Assembly (NCBI GenBank): GCA_964602415.1
Contig: CAZRQL010000024.1
Location: 1 to 48,270, forward strand
DNA: 48,270 bases
Source: CAZRQL01 sp964602415
Lineage (GTDB): Bacteria > Bacteroidota > Bacteroidia > Cytophagales > Flammeovirgaceae
Reading direction: 5' to 3'
The notes under the pieces are model-generated. The model saw only the letters and a list, made by a program, of their open reading frames with translations. It was not told the origin of the DNA and did not search any database. Positions 35,534 to 43,789 of this stretch are shown piece after piece. Made by a program: the position numbers and the translations under genes. The first letter of the stretch is position 1. Each line of letters opens with the position of its first letter.

Positions 35534-38500
35534 ATGCGGCTTATTTTATTTTGTGGCATTGTCTTTTTTTGTACTTCACCAATTGTACAAGCTCAAAATT
35601 TTAGGTTTTACGCTTACACTACCGAACAAGGTCTTGCCACCAACTTAGTAAAATCTGTCCAAGCTGATAAAGAAGGGTTTATTTGGTTGGGTTCAGACGC
35701 GGGTGTCAGTCGATTTGACAGTAAAAAATTCTTGAATTTTAAAAAAGAATTTCCCAATCCTTACATGAAGAATTTGGTACTCACCAAGGCAGGCAGGATT
35801 CTTATAGTCAATGATATGGGTTTGTTTGAAGCCAATGGCACTGATTTTAGTTTAGTTTTGGATGGGGCAAATTCTCCCCAAATCAACAAACTCAACTATC
35901 CCAAGGATTTGTTGGAAAGCTCTAAGGGTGAATATTGGATAGCTGAGCCTCAATCAATTGTCCGATACAAAGACAATCAAGTCAAACGATACACATTTGC
36001 AGAAAAGTACCGTGCTCAGAGTTTTTCACGCTCTTTTCAAATTTTTGAATTCAATGAAAAAATTTATGCGGCTGCCTTTAGCGGTCATTTTTTTGTTTTC
36101 AATCCCGAAAACGATGATTTTGAAACGCTGCCTATTGAGACTCAGAGTCAGACCCACTGTATTTTGAAGTTGCCCGATAGTAGTAGTATTTTGATTGGCA
36201 CAAGCGATGGGATTTTTAAAGTTGATTTAACATCCTTTAAGTTACAAAAAGTATCTTCATTGGGCGATATTTCGGTTCTTACACTGATAGACAACCGGAT
36301 TTTTGTAGGCACTTGGACATCAGGTCTTTATCAGATAGAAGATTTTTCTCTTGGTTTTGAGCCGGTTAAGATTAAAAAGTTTCCCTGTAAGCATGTCAAT
36401 GATATTTATATTGACCGAGAAAAAGGCGTTTGGTTGGCTTGTGATGAGGGGCTGGTTTTGATGAAGCAAACCTTTTTCTCAGGTGTGGAAATTCCCCAAA
36501 CCGATGCTTACATACAAGGTATCTTCCCGGTTTCCGGCTCTGAAGTGCTTGTAACAGAGGGTTCTCGTATTTGGAAAGTAGGCAAAGCCGTGCAAAAGGT
36601 ATTTGAGTGCCCCGACGAAAGCGGCTTGCTGGGAGCCGGAAAAGTAGGAGACTGGATAATAACAGGGAGTTTGAGCGATGAATTGTACGGCTTGAACAAG
36701 GGTAAAATCTCTAAAATTGAAGGCCATAACAAGGGGGTGGCTTTCAATTTTCACCTTGACAATCGCGGTTTTTTGTGGGCTTGCAGGCACGGAGAAGAAA
36801 ATATGGTTTATCGTATTGACTCAAAGGGCAAATTGAAGATTTATTCTGCCGATGAAGGTATCAAAGGGCGAACATTCGTTTGCAAAAGTACCAAAGACTA
36901 TCTCTACATAGCGGGCGAAGGAGTAGGGCATTACCTCTACCGATTGAATTACAACAAAGATGTACTTGAAAATATTAGTTTACCTCTCCCTATTTCCCAA
37001 ATAGCGGTCAATGATATGTACGTAAAAAACGATGACAGCATATATTTAGCTGCCAACGAAAGATTGTTTTTGTACCAAAAAAACAATATCACTCTGATAG
37101 ACCTGACAAATCTTGATGGAGAGCCAATCAAAGCCATTTATCCTGCTACAGGTGGGGGACTTTGGCTGGGTACAAATCTGGGGCTGTTGAGGTATTTGAA
37201 TGGCAGCCTTATGTTTTTTGATGAAAGAGATGGCCTGCCGACCCGCACCATAGTGTACAGGGGAGTGTACCAGGACAGCAGTGGCAGGGTTTGGGTCGCC
37301 ACAGCCAACGGACTGGCAACTACTCAACTTGCTATCATTCAAGAAGCCCCTAAAACCATCGCACCTTATATCTTTTACGCTAAAGCAAAAGACTGGCAGG
37401 CTCAACCCAATAGCCAACACGAATACGGCACAGATTGGGAGTTCTCGTTTGCCACTTTGAGTTATCCCAACGACAACGCCCGCTACCAGTACCGCTTCAA
37501 TGGTGGTGATTGGATAGAGCTAAAAGAAAACCGCTTGTTTCTCAACCGCCTGAGCTGGGGTAAGTATCGGCTTGAAATCAGGGCTTTACAACATGGACAC
37601 TATTCTTGGAGCGACCCAACTGCTTTTACTTTTGAAATAAAAAAGCCTTGGTATATTAGAGTATGGTTTATTGCCCTTGTGATGTTGGGTTTGGCAGGCT
37701 TGATTTATTTGATTGTGGAATTTTATACTTACAGGCTCAAATTGCAAAAAGCAGAACTTGAGGACAAAGTCAAACAAAGGACGCTGGAAATTATAGCCCA
37801 AAAAGACCAGATAAGCCAACAAAAACAAGAAATAGAACGCCAAAACGAAAGGGTACAATCCAGCATCAACACTGCCAGCCGTATTCAGCAAGCCATTTTG
37901 CCCTCACAGGCCAAAATGCAATCTCTTTTTAAAGAACACTTTGTCATTTACATGCCCAAAGATGTGGTTTCGGGAGATTTTTATTGGGTCTCTGAGGTAG
38001 AGGGCATTAAGATAGTGGCGGTTGCGGATTGTACGGGACATGGCGTGCCCGGTGCGCTGATGAGCATGATTGGGGTTACTTTGTTGGATGAGTGTGTGCA
38101 AAGGCAGCGTATTTTTTCACCTGAAAAAATATTGGAATACTTAGATACCAGACTTGTTGAGGCACTGCGCTATGAAGGAAGCAATTCAATAGAGGGCATG
38201 GATATGGCGATTTGTTCTATTCAAGGCAATACATTGGAGTTTGCGGGAGCCAAAAGACCTGCCCTGATTTTGACCAAGGATGGCGAACTGACCAAATTGC
38301 AAGGCATATCCAGACCTTTGGGGGGCTTTGCCTCCGAGCGCACCAAGCCTTTTCATAAAGAAAGCATTGCTGTGCACGAAGGAGACTGTTTTTATATGTT
38401 TTCAGATGGTATCACCGACCAGTTTGGTGAAAATAACCGCAGCAAATTTGCCATAAAAGGCGTTTCCAGTACTCTTTTGGCGTACCACCGCAGCCCTCTT

Positions 38501-38596
38501 GCTCTTCAAAAAGAGCAACTTCTCAAAAGTTGGGAATTGTGGAAGGGCAACAGCCGAATTTTGGATGACATCCTTGTGTTGGGGGTGAGATTGTAG
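35534..38596 (+). CDS. Two-component-type propeller sensor with SpoIIE phosphatase output
   Basis: 1020 residues. A signal peptide (about 1-20) leads into a periplasmic beta-propeller built of two-component regulator propeller repeats (about 25-620), then a Y_Y_Y domain (about 633-705), one transmembrane helix (about 706-730), a coiled coil (735-780) and a SpoIIE-type PP2C phosphatase with GDFYW near 815, DCTGHGVPG near 833 and SDGITDQFG near 957, which hold the metal-binding acids. Unlike hybrid two-component propeller sensors it lacks a histidine kinase and receiver, so the output is protein dephosphorylation, probably of an anti-sigma or anti-anti-sigma factor not seen here. The PorU2-like gene follows after about 130 bases. 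Confidence 0.87.
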   Translation: MRLILFCGIVFFCTSPIVQAQNFRFYAYTTEQGLATNLVKSVQADKEGFIWLGSDAGVSRFDSKKFLNFKKEFPNPYMKNLVLTKAGRILIVNDMGLFEANGTDFSLVLDGANSPQINKLNYPKDLLESSKGEYWIAEPQSIVRYKDNQVKRYTFAEKYRAQSFSRSFQIFEFNEKIYAAAFSGHFFVFNPENDDFETLPIETQSQTHCILKLPDSSSILIGTSDGIFKVDLTSFKLQKVSSLGDISVLTLIDNRIFVGTWTSGLYQIEDFSLGFEPVKIKKFPCKHVNDIYIDREKGVWLACDEGLVLMKQTFFSGVEIPQTDAYIQGIFPVSGSEVLVTEGSRIWKVGKAVQKVFECPDESGLLGAGKVGDWIITGSLSDELYGLNKGKISKIEGHNKGVAFNFHLDNRGFLWACRHGEENMVYRIDSKGKLKIYSADEGIKGRTFVCKSTKDYLYIAGEGVGHYLYRLNYNKDVLENISLPLPISQIAVNDMYVKNDDSIYLAANERLFLYQKNNITLIDLTNLDGEPIKAIYPATGGGLWLGTNLGLLRYLNGSLMFFDERDGLPTRTIVYRGVYQDSSGRVWVATANGLATTQLAIIQEAPKTIAPYIFYAKAKDWQAQPNSQHEYGTDWEFSFATLSYPNDNARYQYRFNGGDWIELKENRLFLNRLSWGKYRLEIRALQHGHYSWSDPTAFTFEIKKPWYIRVWFIALVMLGLAGLIYLIVEFYTYRLKLQKAELEDKVKQRTLEIIAQKDQISQQKQEIERQNERVQSSINTASRIQQAILPSQAKMQSLFKEHFVIYMPKDVVSGDFYWVSEVEGIKIVAVADCTGHGVPGALMSMIGVTLLDECVQRQRIFSPEKILEYLDTRLVEALRYEGSNSIEGMDMAICSIQGNTLEFAGAKRPALILTKDGELTKLQGISRPLGGFASERTKPFHKESIAVHEGDCFYMFSDGITDQFGENNRSKFAIKGVSSTLLAYHRSPLALQKEQLLKSWELWKGNSRILDDILVLGVRL

Positions 38597-38632
38597 TCCA
38601 AACTGCTCGCTTTTTCAAATAATTGTTAAAAA

Positions 38633-38648
38633 GAGACCTTCAGGTCTC
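38633..38648. other. Hairpin between sensor and C25 protease genes
   Basis: GAGACCT-TC-AGGTCTC, a perfect 7-bp inverted repeat. The T-tract side is on the minus strand, so as a Rho-independent terminator it would face left. It may be an imperfect plus-strand terminator or a regulator-binding palindrome. Confidence 0.4.
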
Positions 38649-38679
38649 GGTTGCGCAACTTCAAGGCACATGATGCGTC

Positions 38680-38708
38680 TTGGCTTTGTTGGGTAGTGTC
38701 TATCTTTG
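38680..38708 (+). promoter_or_regulatory. Bacteroidota-type promoter of the PorU2-like gene
   Basis: TTG at 38680-38682, 18 bases, then TATCTTTG at 38701-38708, a full match to TAnnTTTG. It lies 20 bases before the ATG at 38729, which rules out the more upstream start at 38651. Confidence 0.65.
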
Positions 38709-38728
38709 TAACAAAGTCAGGTTGTGCG

Positions 38729-41700
38729 ATGAGAAAAATAGTTGCTTTTGTAGTGCTAAATCTTGGTTTGGTTACATTGCTAAAATCACAAGATTTTGGC
38801 AATGAATGGATTGAGCCAAATAAGCCTTATCTTAAAATGACCGTTTCTACAGGCAGCGGCATTTATCGTGTCGGCTTCGCCCAATTGTCTTCTTGGCTGC
38901 CCGCTGACGTAGATCCCAAAACGTTGAAACTGTTTTTTAGAGGTCGTCAAGTGCCCCTACACGTTGAGGGAGAGGATGACGGAGTTTTTGGCAGCGGAGA
39001 TTTTATTGAGTTTTACGGCATAGCCAACGATGCTTTTTTAGACAAAATGCTCTACGAAAAGCCCCAAGACCATACCAATCCTTACGCTGTTTTGTACGAC
39101 AACAAGACTTATTACTTTTTGAGTTGGGGCGGTGAAAAAGGGCTTAGGATTCCTGTTCAAAAGTTTGATAGTCAAGAACAAGCGCAATCATTTGTTTGGG
39201 CAGAGACGCTTACGGTACTCGATGAAGAGATGACAGCCGGACAAGAGTTTGCAGGCCAATTTGGCAAATGGGTTACCCATTCTCACTTTTTTACCAACAA
39301 AGGCCGTACCGGCAAAGCCATGCCCAACAACGCCAACCGTAAATTTACCCTTACTTTTCCGGGGTTTTGGGCTTCTGCACCGCTCAATCCTCGTCTCGAG
39401 GTGATGGCCGTAGGCAAGCGACCCGGGCAAAGCAGTTTTTCGCTTTTTGTCGGTAGCACAGCCATTGGTTCGGCTTCTTTTTCGGGCTATACCAATTACA
39501 TTCATAACCAAGACATGGGCGCAGGGTTATTTGTAGGCAGCTCGCTCGAACTGACCCTCGTCAATACATCGCTTTCCGTAAATACCCCAATAGCAATAAG
39601 TTATGTCAAACTCCGCTACCCCTGCAAGACGGCGGATTTCAATACTCAAAGGCAGACTTTTTACACACAGCCATCGAGTCAATTGGCAAATTTTTATTTT
39701 GAGAGCAGCCGATCTTCGTTGAGGTTTTTTGATGTTACGGATGCTTATTCAATTAGACAAATTTCAACCCAATTTGAAAATGGAGGGTATAGGTTTGGTT
39801 GGCCCAACGATACTGAGCGCGCGATTATGTCAGTCGCTGAACCTTTGGGTGTGGCGACAATTGAGAGAATAGATTTCAAACCATTTCAAAGCGATGCCAA
39901 TTATTTGATTGTTACTGAAGCAAGGCTTCGCCAGCCTTTGGGGGATAGCGTGGATGTGGTGAAAATGTACGCCGACTACCGCAGCAGTGCTGTGGGCGGA
40001 GGTCATAAGGTCAGTGTGGTCAACGTCAATGATTTATATGATTGGTTTGGGTTTGGTGAGGCGCATCCTTTGGCCTTGAGGAGGTATTTGGCTTATATGC
40101 TCAAAAACGGCAGTCCCGAATACCTCTTTATCATTGGTCAAGGTCTGAAAGCGCATTACAATTACGAAAAATCCAAACCGGCCAGTTTGGGATGGGCTAA
40201 CCAGCACTATGTGCCCGGTATGGGCTATCCCGAATCGGATGTGTTGCTCAGTGCCGGACTTTTGCCCGACAGCAGCCCTTTTGAGCCGGCCTTGGCTACG
40301 GGTAGGCTGCCTGTGCAACGCAGAGAGCAGGTGTACGATTATTTGCAAAAGGTCATGCAGCACGATACCACCTCCTATATCGGAGGCGGCAAAAAGAATA
40401 TTTTACATTTATCGGGCGGCAACAACGCCTTTGAAATAGGCACAATCGGCAATTTTATGAAATCCTCTGCTCAGATAGCAGAAGGTCTTTTTGTGGGGGC
40501 AGACGTAGAGACCATTACCAAAAGCACCTCTGAAGCCATCCAATCGGTCAATATCAGCCCGCAAGTCAATAGAGGGCTTTCACTGTTGGATTTTTACGGG
40601 CATGGCAGTTTGACCAGCACGCAGTTGGATTTTGGAAGGCCAAACAGTGCAGAGCGAGGCTACCAAAACGAAGGCAAATACTTTGGGCTTACGCTTTGGG
40701 GATGCGCCGGCGGTGATGTCTTTGATTACAATCAGGGCATCCTCAGCGACTGGGTATTGGCAAAAAAGCGCGGCGCAATTTTGGGCTATGCCCACAGTTC
40801 ATTGGGTTTTTTGGTGGATTTGGGCAGGATGCACGGGCACTTGTACGAGTCTTATTTTGCAGACTCCGTTGCCTACAAACAGCCTTTTGGGTTGTTTTTG
40901 AAAAATTGGAACAGCAAATTTTACAAAAGTTCAGCCACCTTATTGGGGCGTGCTGCTATTCAGCAGTTTATTATGGTGGGCGATCCGGCGGTTCATCTGC
41001 TGACCAATCCGGGTGTGGATTACGACATTGCCCAAACCAAGGTAAGATTTTCGACCGAAAACAAAATTCCTCTTACGGCTTTTGTGGATTCTTTTCAAAT
41101 CGAGCTTCCCATCCGCAACAACGCCAATTTTGACCCCAAAACTTTCTCTGTGTTGGTGGAAAGGCGTTTTGGCGACGGCACAAGCAAAATCTATCCCAAA
41201 GTTGATGTAGCTCCCTTTGTCAAAGAGAAGCGAATTGTTATCACTATTGTCCAACCACTTGCAGAAAAAGAGCGGGCAGCCGGAGTGAATTACTTCAAAT
41301 TTGTAGTAGATCCCGACAGCCTGATCCATGAACTTCGCGAAGACAACAATACTTTTGTTAGCACGTTGGTTTTGCCCAAAGGCAGCGTAACGGCGGTGTC
41401 GCCGCTTGATTTTTCGATAGTAAACGCTCCCAATGTTACGCTCTATGCAGTGGACAATGATTTGGAAGGTGGACAAAAAAACTATCTTTTTGAGGTGGAC
41501 ACAGCCGACAGCTTTGACAGCCCGCTAAAAAAGACCTATTCTGTATCGGCTTATTACAAAATTACCCATACAGTTAGTCTCAATGTGCCCGACAGCACGG
41601 TGGTTTATTGGCGGTTACGCCCTGAAAATGGGACAGATTTGGACTGGGAAACTCGTTCGTTTATTTACATACACAACGGCCCCCGGGGCTGGTCGCAGTC

Positions 41701-43708
41701 CCATTTCCCTCAGTTCAAATCTCTTTCGACAATAGGCTCAATTGTTCGCAATGACCATCGAAGAGATTGGGGGTTCTTCTCCAGAGATATCAATATGGAG
41801 GTGCGTTCGCTGGGATTTAGGCATCCTGATTCGATGGGGTATTATGTCAAAATTGACGGGGTTACCTATTTTGAGGCCCGTGCCGGAGAGCCTTGTGCAG
41901 AAGATGCGTTTGCGTTTGCGGCCATAGACCCCCACACCTTCAAGCCGTATTCTCCTTACCGAAACCATTGGTTCTGGAACAACCTGTTTTGCGGCAACAC
42001 CAGCGATTTTAGTTATTTCCACAACAGCTATTTGTTGGGCAATTGGGGCGGGCCTATCAACTCTTATATTTTTAAGCAATACTACGACCGCTACAAGATT
42101 GGGGACTTTGTAGTAGCCCTTTCTACCCTCAACTACTACCACGCCGATGTACCCAGCAACCGTTATTTGCGCCATTTGGAGCTTATGGGCATAGACGAGG
42201 CCGAATACCTGCAAAAAGCCAAACAAGGCTATCCCTTCATTGCGCTGGCTACCAAAGGCAACCCCCAACAAAAAGCCCAAGTGCTCTATGCAGACCCCAA
42301 TGGCGACGTGCCGCCTATTCGGCAGGAACTCAAAGCCACTTTCAAATTGGCTACTTTGGTGGATACTTCGGGCAGCTTGGTTTCTCCCCCCATCGGGCCT
42401 GCCCTCATTTGGAAAAGGCTTTATTTTGAATTTGAGGGCATAGACAGCGATGCCGACATTGCCAATGTTGAGGTTTGGGGATTGGACAAAGAAGCCAAAG
42501 CGGTTTTGCTCGTCGAAAATGCCAAGCACGGAATGGCTCTTGATACCCTCATTGATACCCAAATCTACGCCTATGTGTACTTGGTGGCTCATTTGCGCGA
42601 CTCAAAAGCCAACACTCCGCCTCAACTCAAATACTGGCGTGTGGTCTTTGAGGAATACCCTGAAGCCATTTTGACCTACGAAGGTGAGGGCTCGCGCAAA
42701 AAGACCGCCATGCAAGGCCAAAAGGTTTCATTCGCTTACAAGTTGACCAATACTTCAATGGTTGCTTTTACCGATAGCATTCAAGTGGAGCACGTACTCG
42801 AAGAAGTCAAAACAGGCACTGCACGTAAGTTTGTGCAAAAACTGCCTGCACTTTCACCCGGCCAAGCCACTGTTTTTGAGTTCAAGCCCAATTTGGGGCT
42901 GGATTTTGCAGGGCAAATATTGGTGCAGACCTTTGCCAATCCGTTTTTGCAGCCCGAACTTACATTTGTAAACAATGTGTTGAACGATGAATACTGGGTC
43001 AATCGGGACTCTATCAACCCGATGTTGGATGTGCTCTTTGACGGCACTCATATAGCGGACGGGGATTTTGTGGCCGCCCAGCCTAACATTGAGATTAATT
43101 TATGGGATGAGAATGAGTTTTTTGTTTACAGCGATACCTCTTACTTGGAAGTGTATCTTTCTCCTTGTCCGGGCTGTGAACCTGAAAAATTCCCTCTTTT
43201 GGGGAGTGAGTTGGAGTTTTTCAAACCCAACGGCCTAAAACTGACTTTGAAGCCATTATTCAAAGAAGAAGGGGTCTATCAACTCAAGGTATTGGCTTAT
43301 GACATTAGCCGCAACGCCATGAGTTACCAAATCAGTTTCAGGGTTGATTTTTCTGAGCAAGTTTCTTATTTCCAAGCCTACCCCAATCCTTTTTCGGATA
43401 GGATTTATTTTGATTTTGTACTCAAAGGCAAAGAAAAGCCTCAGCAGGCTGTTATCGAGATTTTTGATGTGATTGGCCACAAAGTAGCGGAGTTGGATAT
43501 GGCGCAGTGGTCGTCTTTGCGCGTAGGCCGCAACGAAAAAGTCGCCGTTTGGGACGGTAGAAATCAGTCCGGTACACCGATGGCACAAGGCTTGTATTTT
43601 TATCGTGTGCGTTTTGTGTCTGCTTCAGGTGGCACCTACCCCAAAGGCTCGGTTTGGCCTTTGGACAAACCTCTGCGCGATAACGGCAAAGTGATATTGC
43701 AGAGGTAA
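38729..43708 (+). CDS. C25-family T9SS protease, PorU2-like
   Basis: 1659 residues from the ATG at 38729, which begins a signal peptide (MRKIVAFVVLNLGLVTLLKSQ). The C25 (gingipain-like) caspase fold carries His625 in the YGHG motif and Cys659 in WGCAGG, 34 residues apart, as in other C25 proteins. After several Ig-like domains the last 110 residues (from about 1551, YPNPFSDRIYF) are a type A T9SS sorting domain. The T9SS sortase PorU itself is shorter; this size and domain plan fit the PorU2 group, whose exact role is unsettled. The full dyad suggests an active peptidase or transpeptidase at the cell surface. A terminator lies at 43740. Confidence 0.88.
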   Translation: MRKIVAFVVLNLGLVTLLKSQDFGNEWIEPNKPYLKMTVSTGSGIYRVGFAQLSSWLPADVDPKTLKLFFRGRQVPLHVEGEDDGVFGSGDFIEFYGIANDAFLDKMLYEKPQDHTNPYAVLYDNKTYYFLSWGGEKGLRIPVQKFDSQEQAQSFVWAETLTVLDEEMTAGQEFAGQFGKWVTHSHFFTNKGRTGKAMPNNANRKFTLTFPGFWASAPLNPRLEVMAVGKRPGQSSFSLFVGSTAIGSASFSGYTNYIHNQDMGAGLFVGSSLELTLVNTSLSVNTPIAISYVKLRYPCKTADFNTQRQTFYTQPSSQLANFYFESSRSSLRFFDVTDAYSIRQISTQFENGGYRFGWPNDTERAIMSVAEPLGVATIERIDFKPFQSDANYLIVTEARLRQPLGDSVDVVKMYADYRSSAVGGGHKVSVVNVNDLYDWFGFGEAHPLALRRYLAYMLKNGSPEYLFIIGQGLKAHYNYEKSKPASLGWANQHYVPGMGYPESDVLLSAGLLPDSSPFEPALATGRLPVQRREQVYDYLQKVMQHDTTSYIGGGKKNILHLSGGNNAFEIGTIGNFMKSSAQIAEGLFVGADVETITKSTSEAIQSVNISPQVNRGLSLLDFYGHGSLTSTQLDFGRPNSAERGYQNEGKYFGLTLWGCAGGDVFDYNQGILSDWVLAKKRGAILGYAHSSLGFLVDLGRMHGHLYESYFADSVAYKQPFGLFLKNWNSKFYKSSATLLGRAAIQQFIMVGDPAVHLLTNPGVDYDIAQTKVRFSTENKIPLTAFVDSFQIELPIRNNANFDPKTFSVLVERRFGDGTSKIYPKVDVAPFVKEKRIVITIVQPLAEKERAAGVNYFKFVVDPDSLIHELREDNNTFVSTLVLPKGSVTAVSPLDFSIVNAPNVTLYAVDNDLEGGQKNYLFEVDTADSFDSPLKKTYSVSAYYKITHTVSLNVPDSTVVYWRLRPENGTDLDWETRSFIYIHNGPRGWSQSHFPQFKSLSTIGSIVRNDHRRDWGFFSRDINMEVRSLGFRHPDSMGYYVKIDGVTYFEARAGEPCAEDAFAFAAIDPHTFKPYSPYRNHWFWNNLFCGNTSDFSYFHNSYLLGNWGGPINSYIFKQYYDRYKIGDFVVALSTLNYYHADVPSNRYLRHLELMGIDEAEYLQKAKQGYPFIALATKGNPQQKAQVLYADPNGDVPPIRQELKATFKLATLVDTSGSLVSPPIGPALIWKRLYFEFEGIDSDADIANVEVWGLDKEAKAVLLVENAKHGMALDTLIDTQIYAYVYLVAHLRDSKANTPPQLKYWRVVFEEYPEAILTYEGEGSRKKTAMQGQKVSFAYKLTNTSMVAFTDSIQVEHVLEEVKTGTARKFVQKLPALSPGQATVFEFKPNLGLDFAGQILVQTFANPFLQPELTFVNNVLNDEYWVNRDSINPMLDVLFDGTHIADGDFVAAQPNIEINLWDENEFFVYSDTSYLEVYLSPCPGCEPEKFPLLGSELEFFKPNGLKLTLKPLFKEEGVYQLKVLAYDISRNAMSYQISFRVDFSEQVSYFQAYPNPFSDRIYFDFVLKGKEKPQQAVIEIFDVIGHKVAELDMAQWSSLRVGRNEKVAVWDGRNQSGTPMAQGLYFYRVRFVSASGGTYPKGSVWPLDKPLRDNGKVILQR

Positions 43709-43739
43709 TCCGATGCGGATATTATTGCAAATAAATTCT

Positions 43740-43764
43740 AAAACAGTCTTGTTGGCTGTTTTTT
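43740..43764 (+). terminator. Terminator after the PorU2-like gene
   Basis: AAAACAG (43740-43746) pairs with CTGTTTT (43756-43762), and the T-run continues. The stem is short but well placed. Confidence 0.6.
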
Positions 43765-43765
43765 A

Positions 43766-43773
43766 TATTATTG
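43766..43773 (+). promoter_or_regulatory. Possible -7 box of the zinc protease gene
   Basis: TATTATTG differs from TAnnTTTG in one base and ends 16 bases before the ATG at 43790. Confidence 0.35.
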
Positions 43774-43789
43774 TACAAAAATATTCATT

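Noticed and set aside
41738..42592. A 284-codon minus-strand frame opposite the C25 protease gene
   Set aside because: It is antisense to a well-supported coding region and shows no protein family features.
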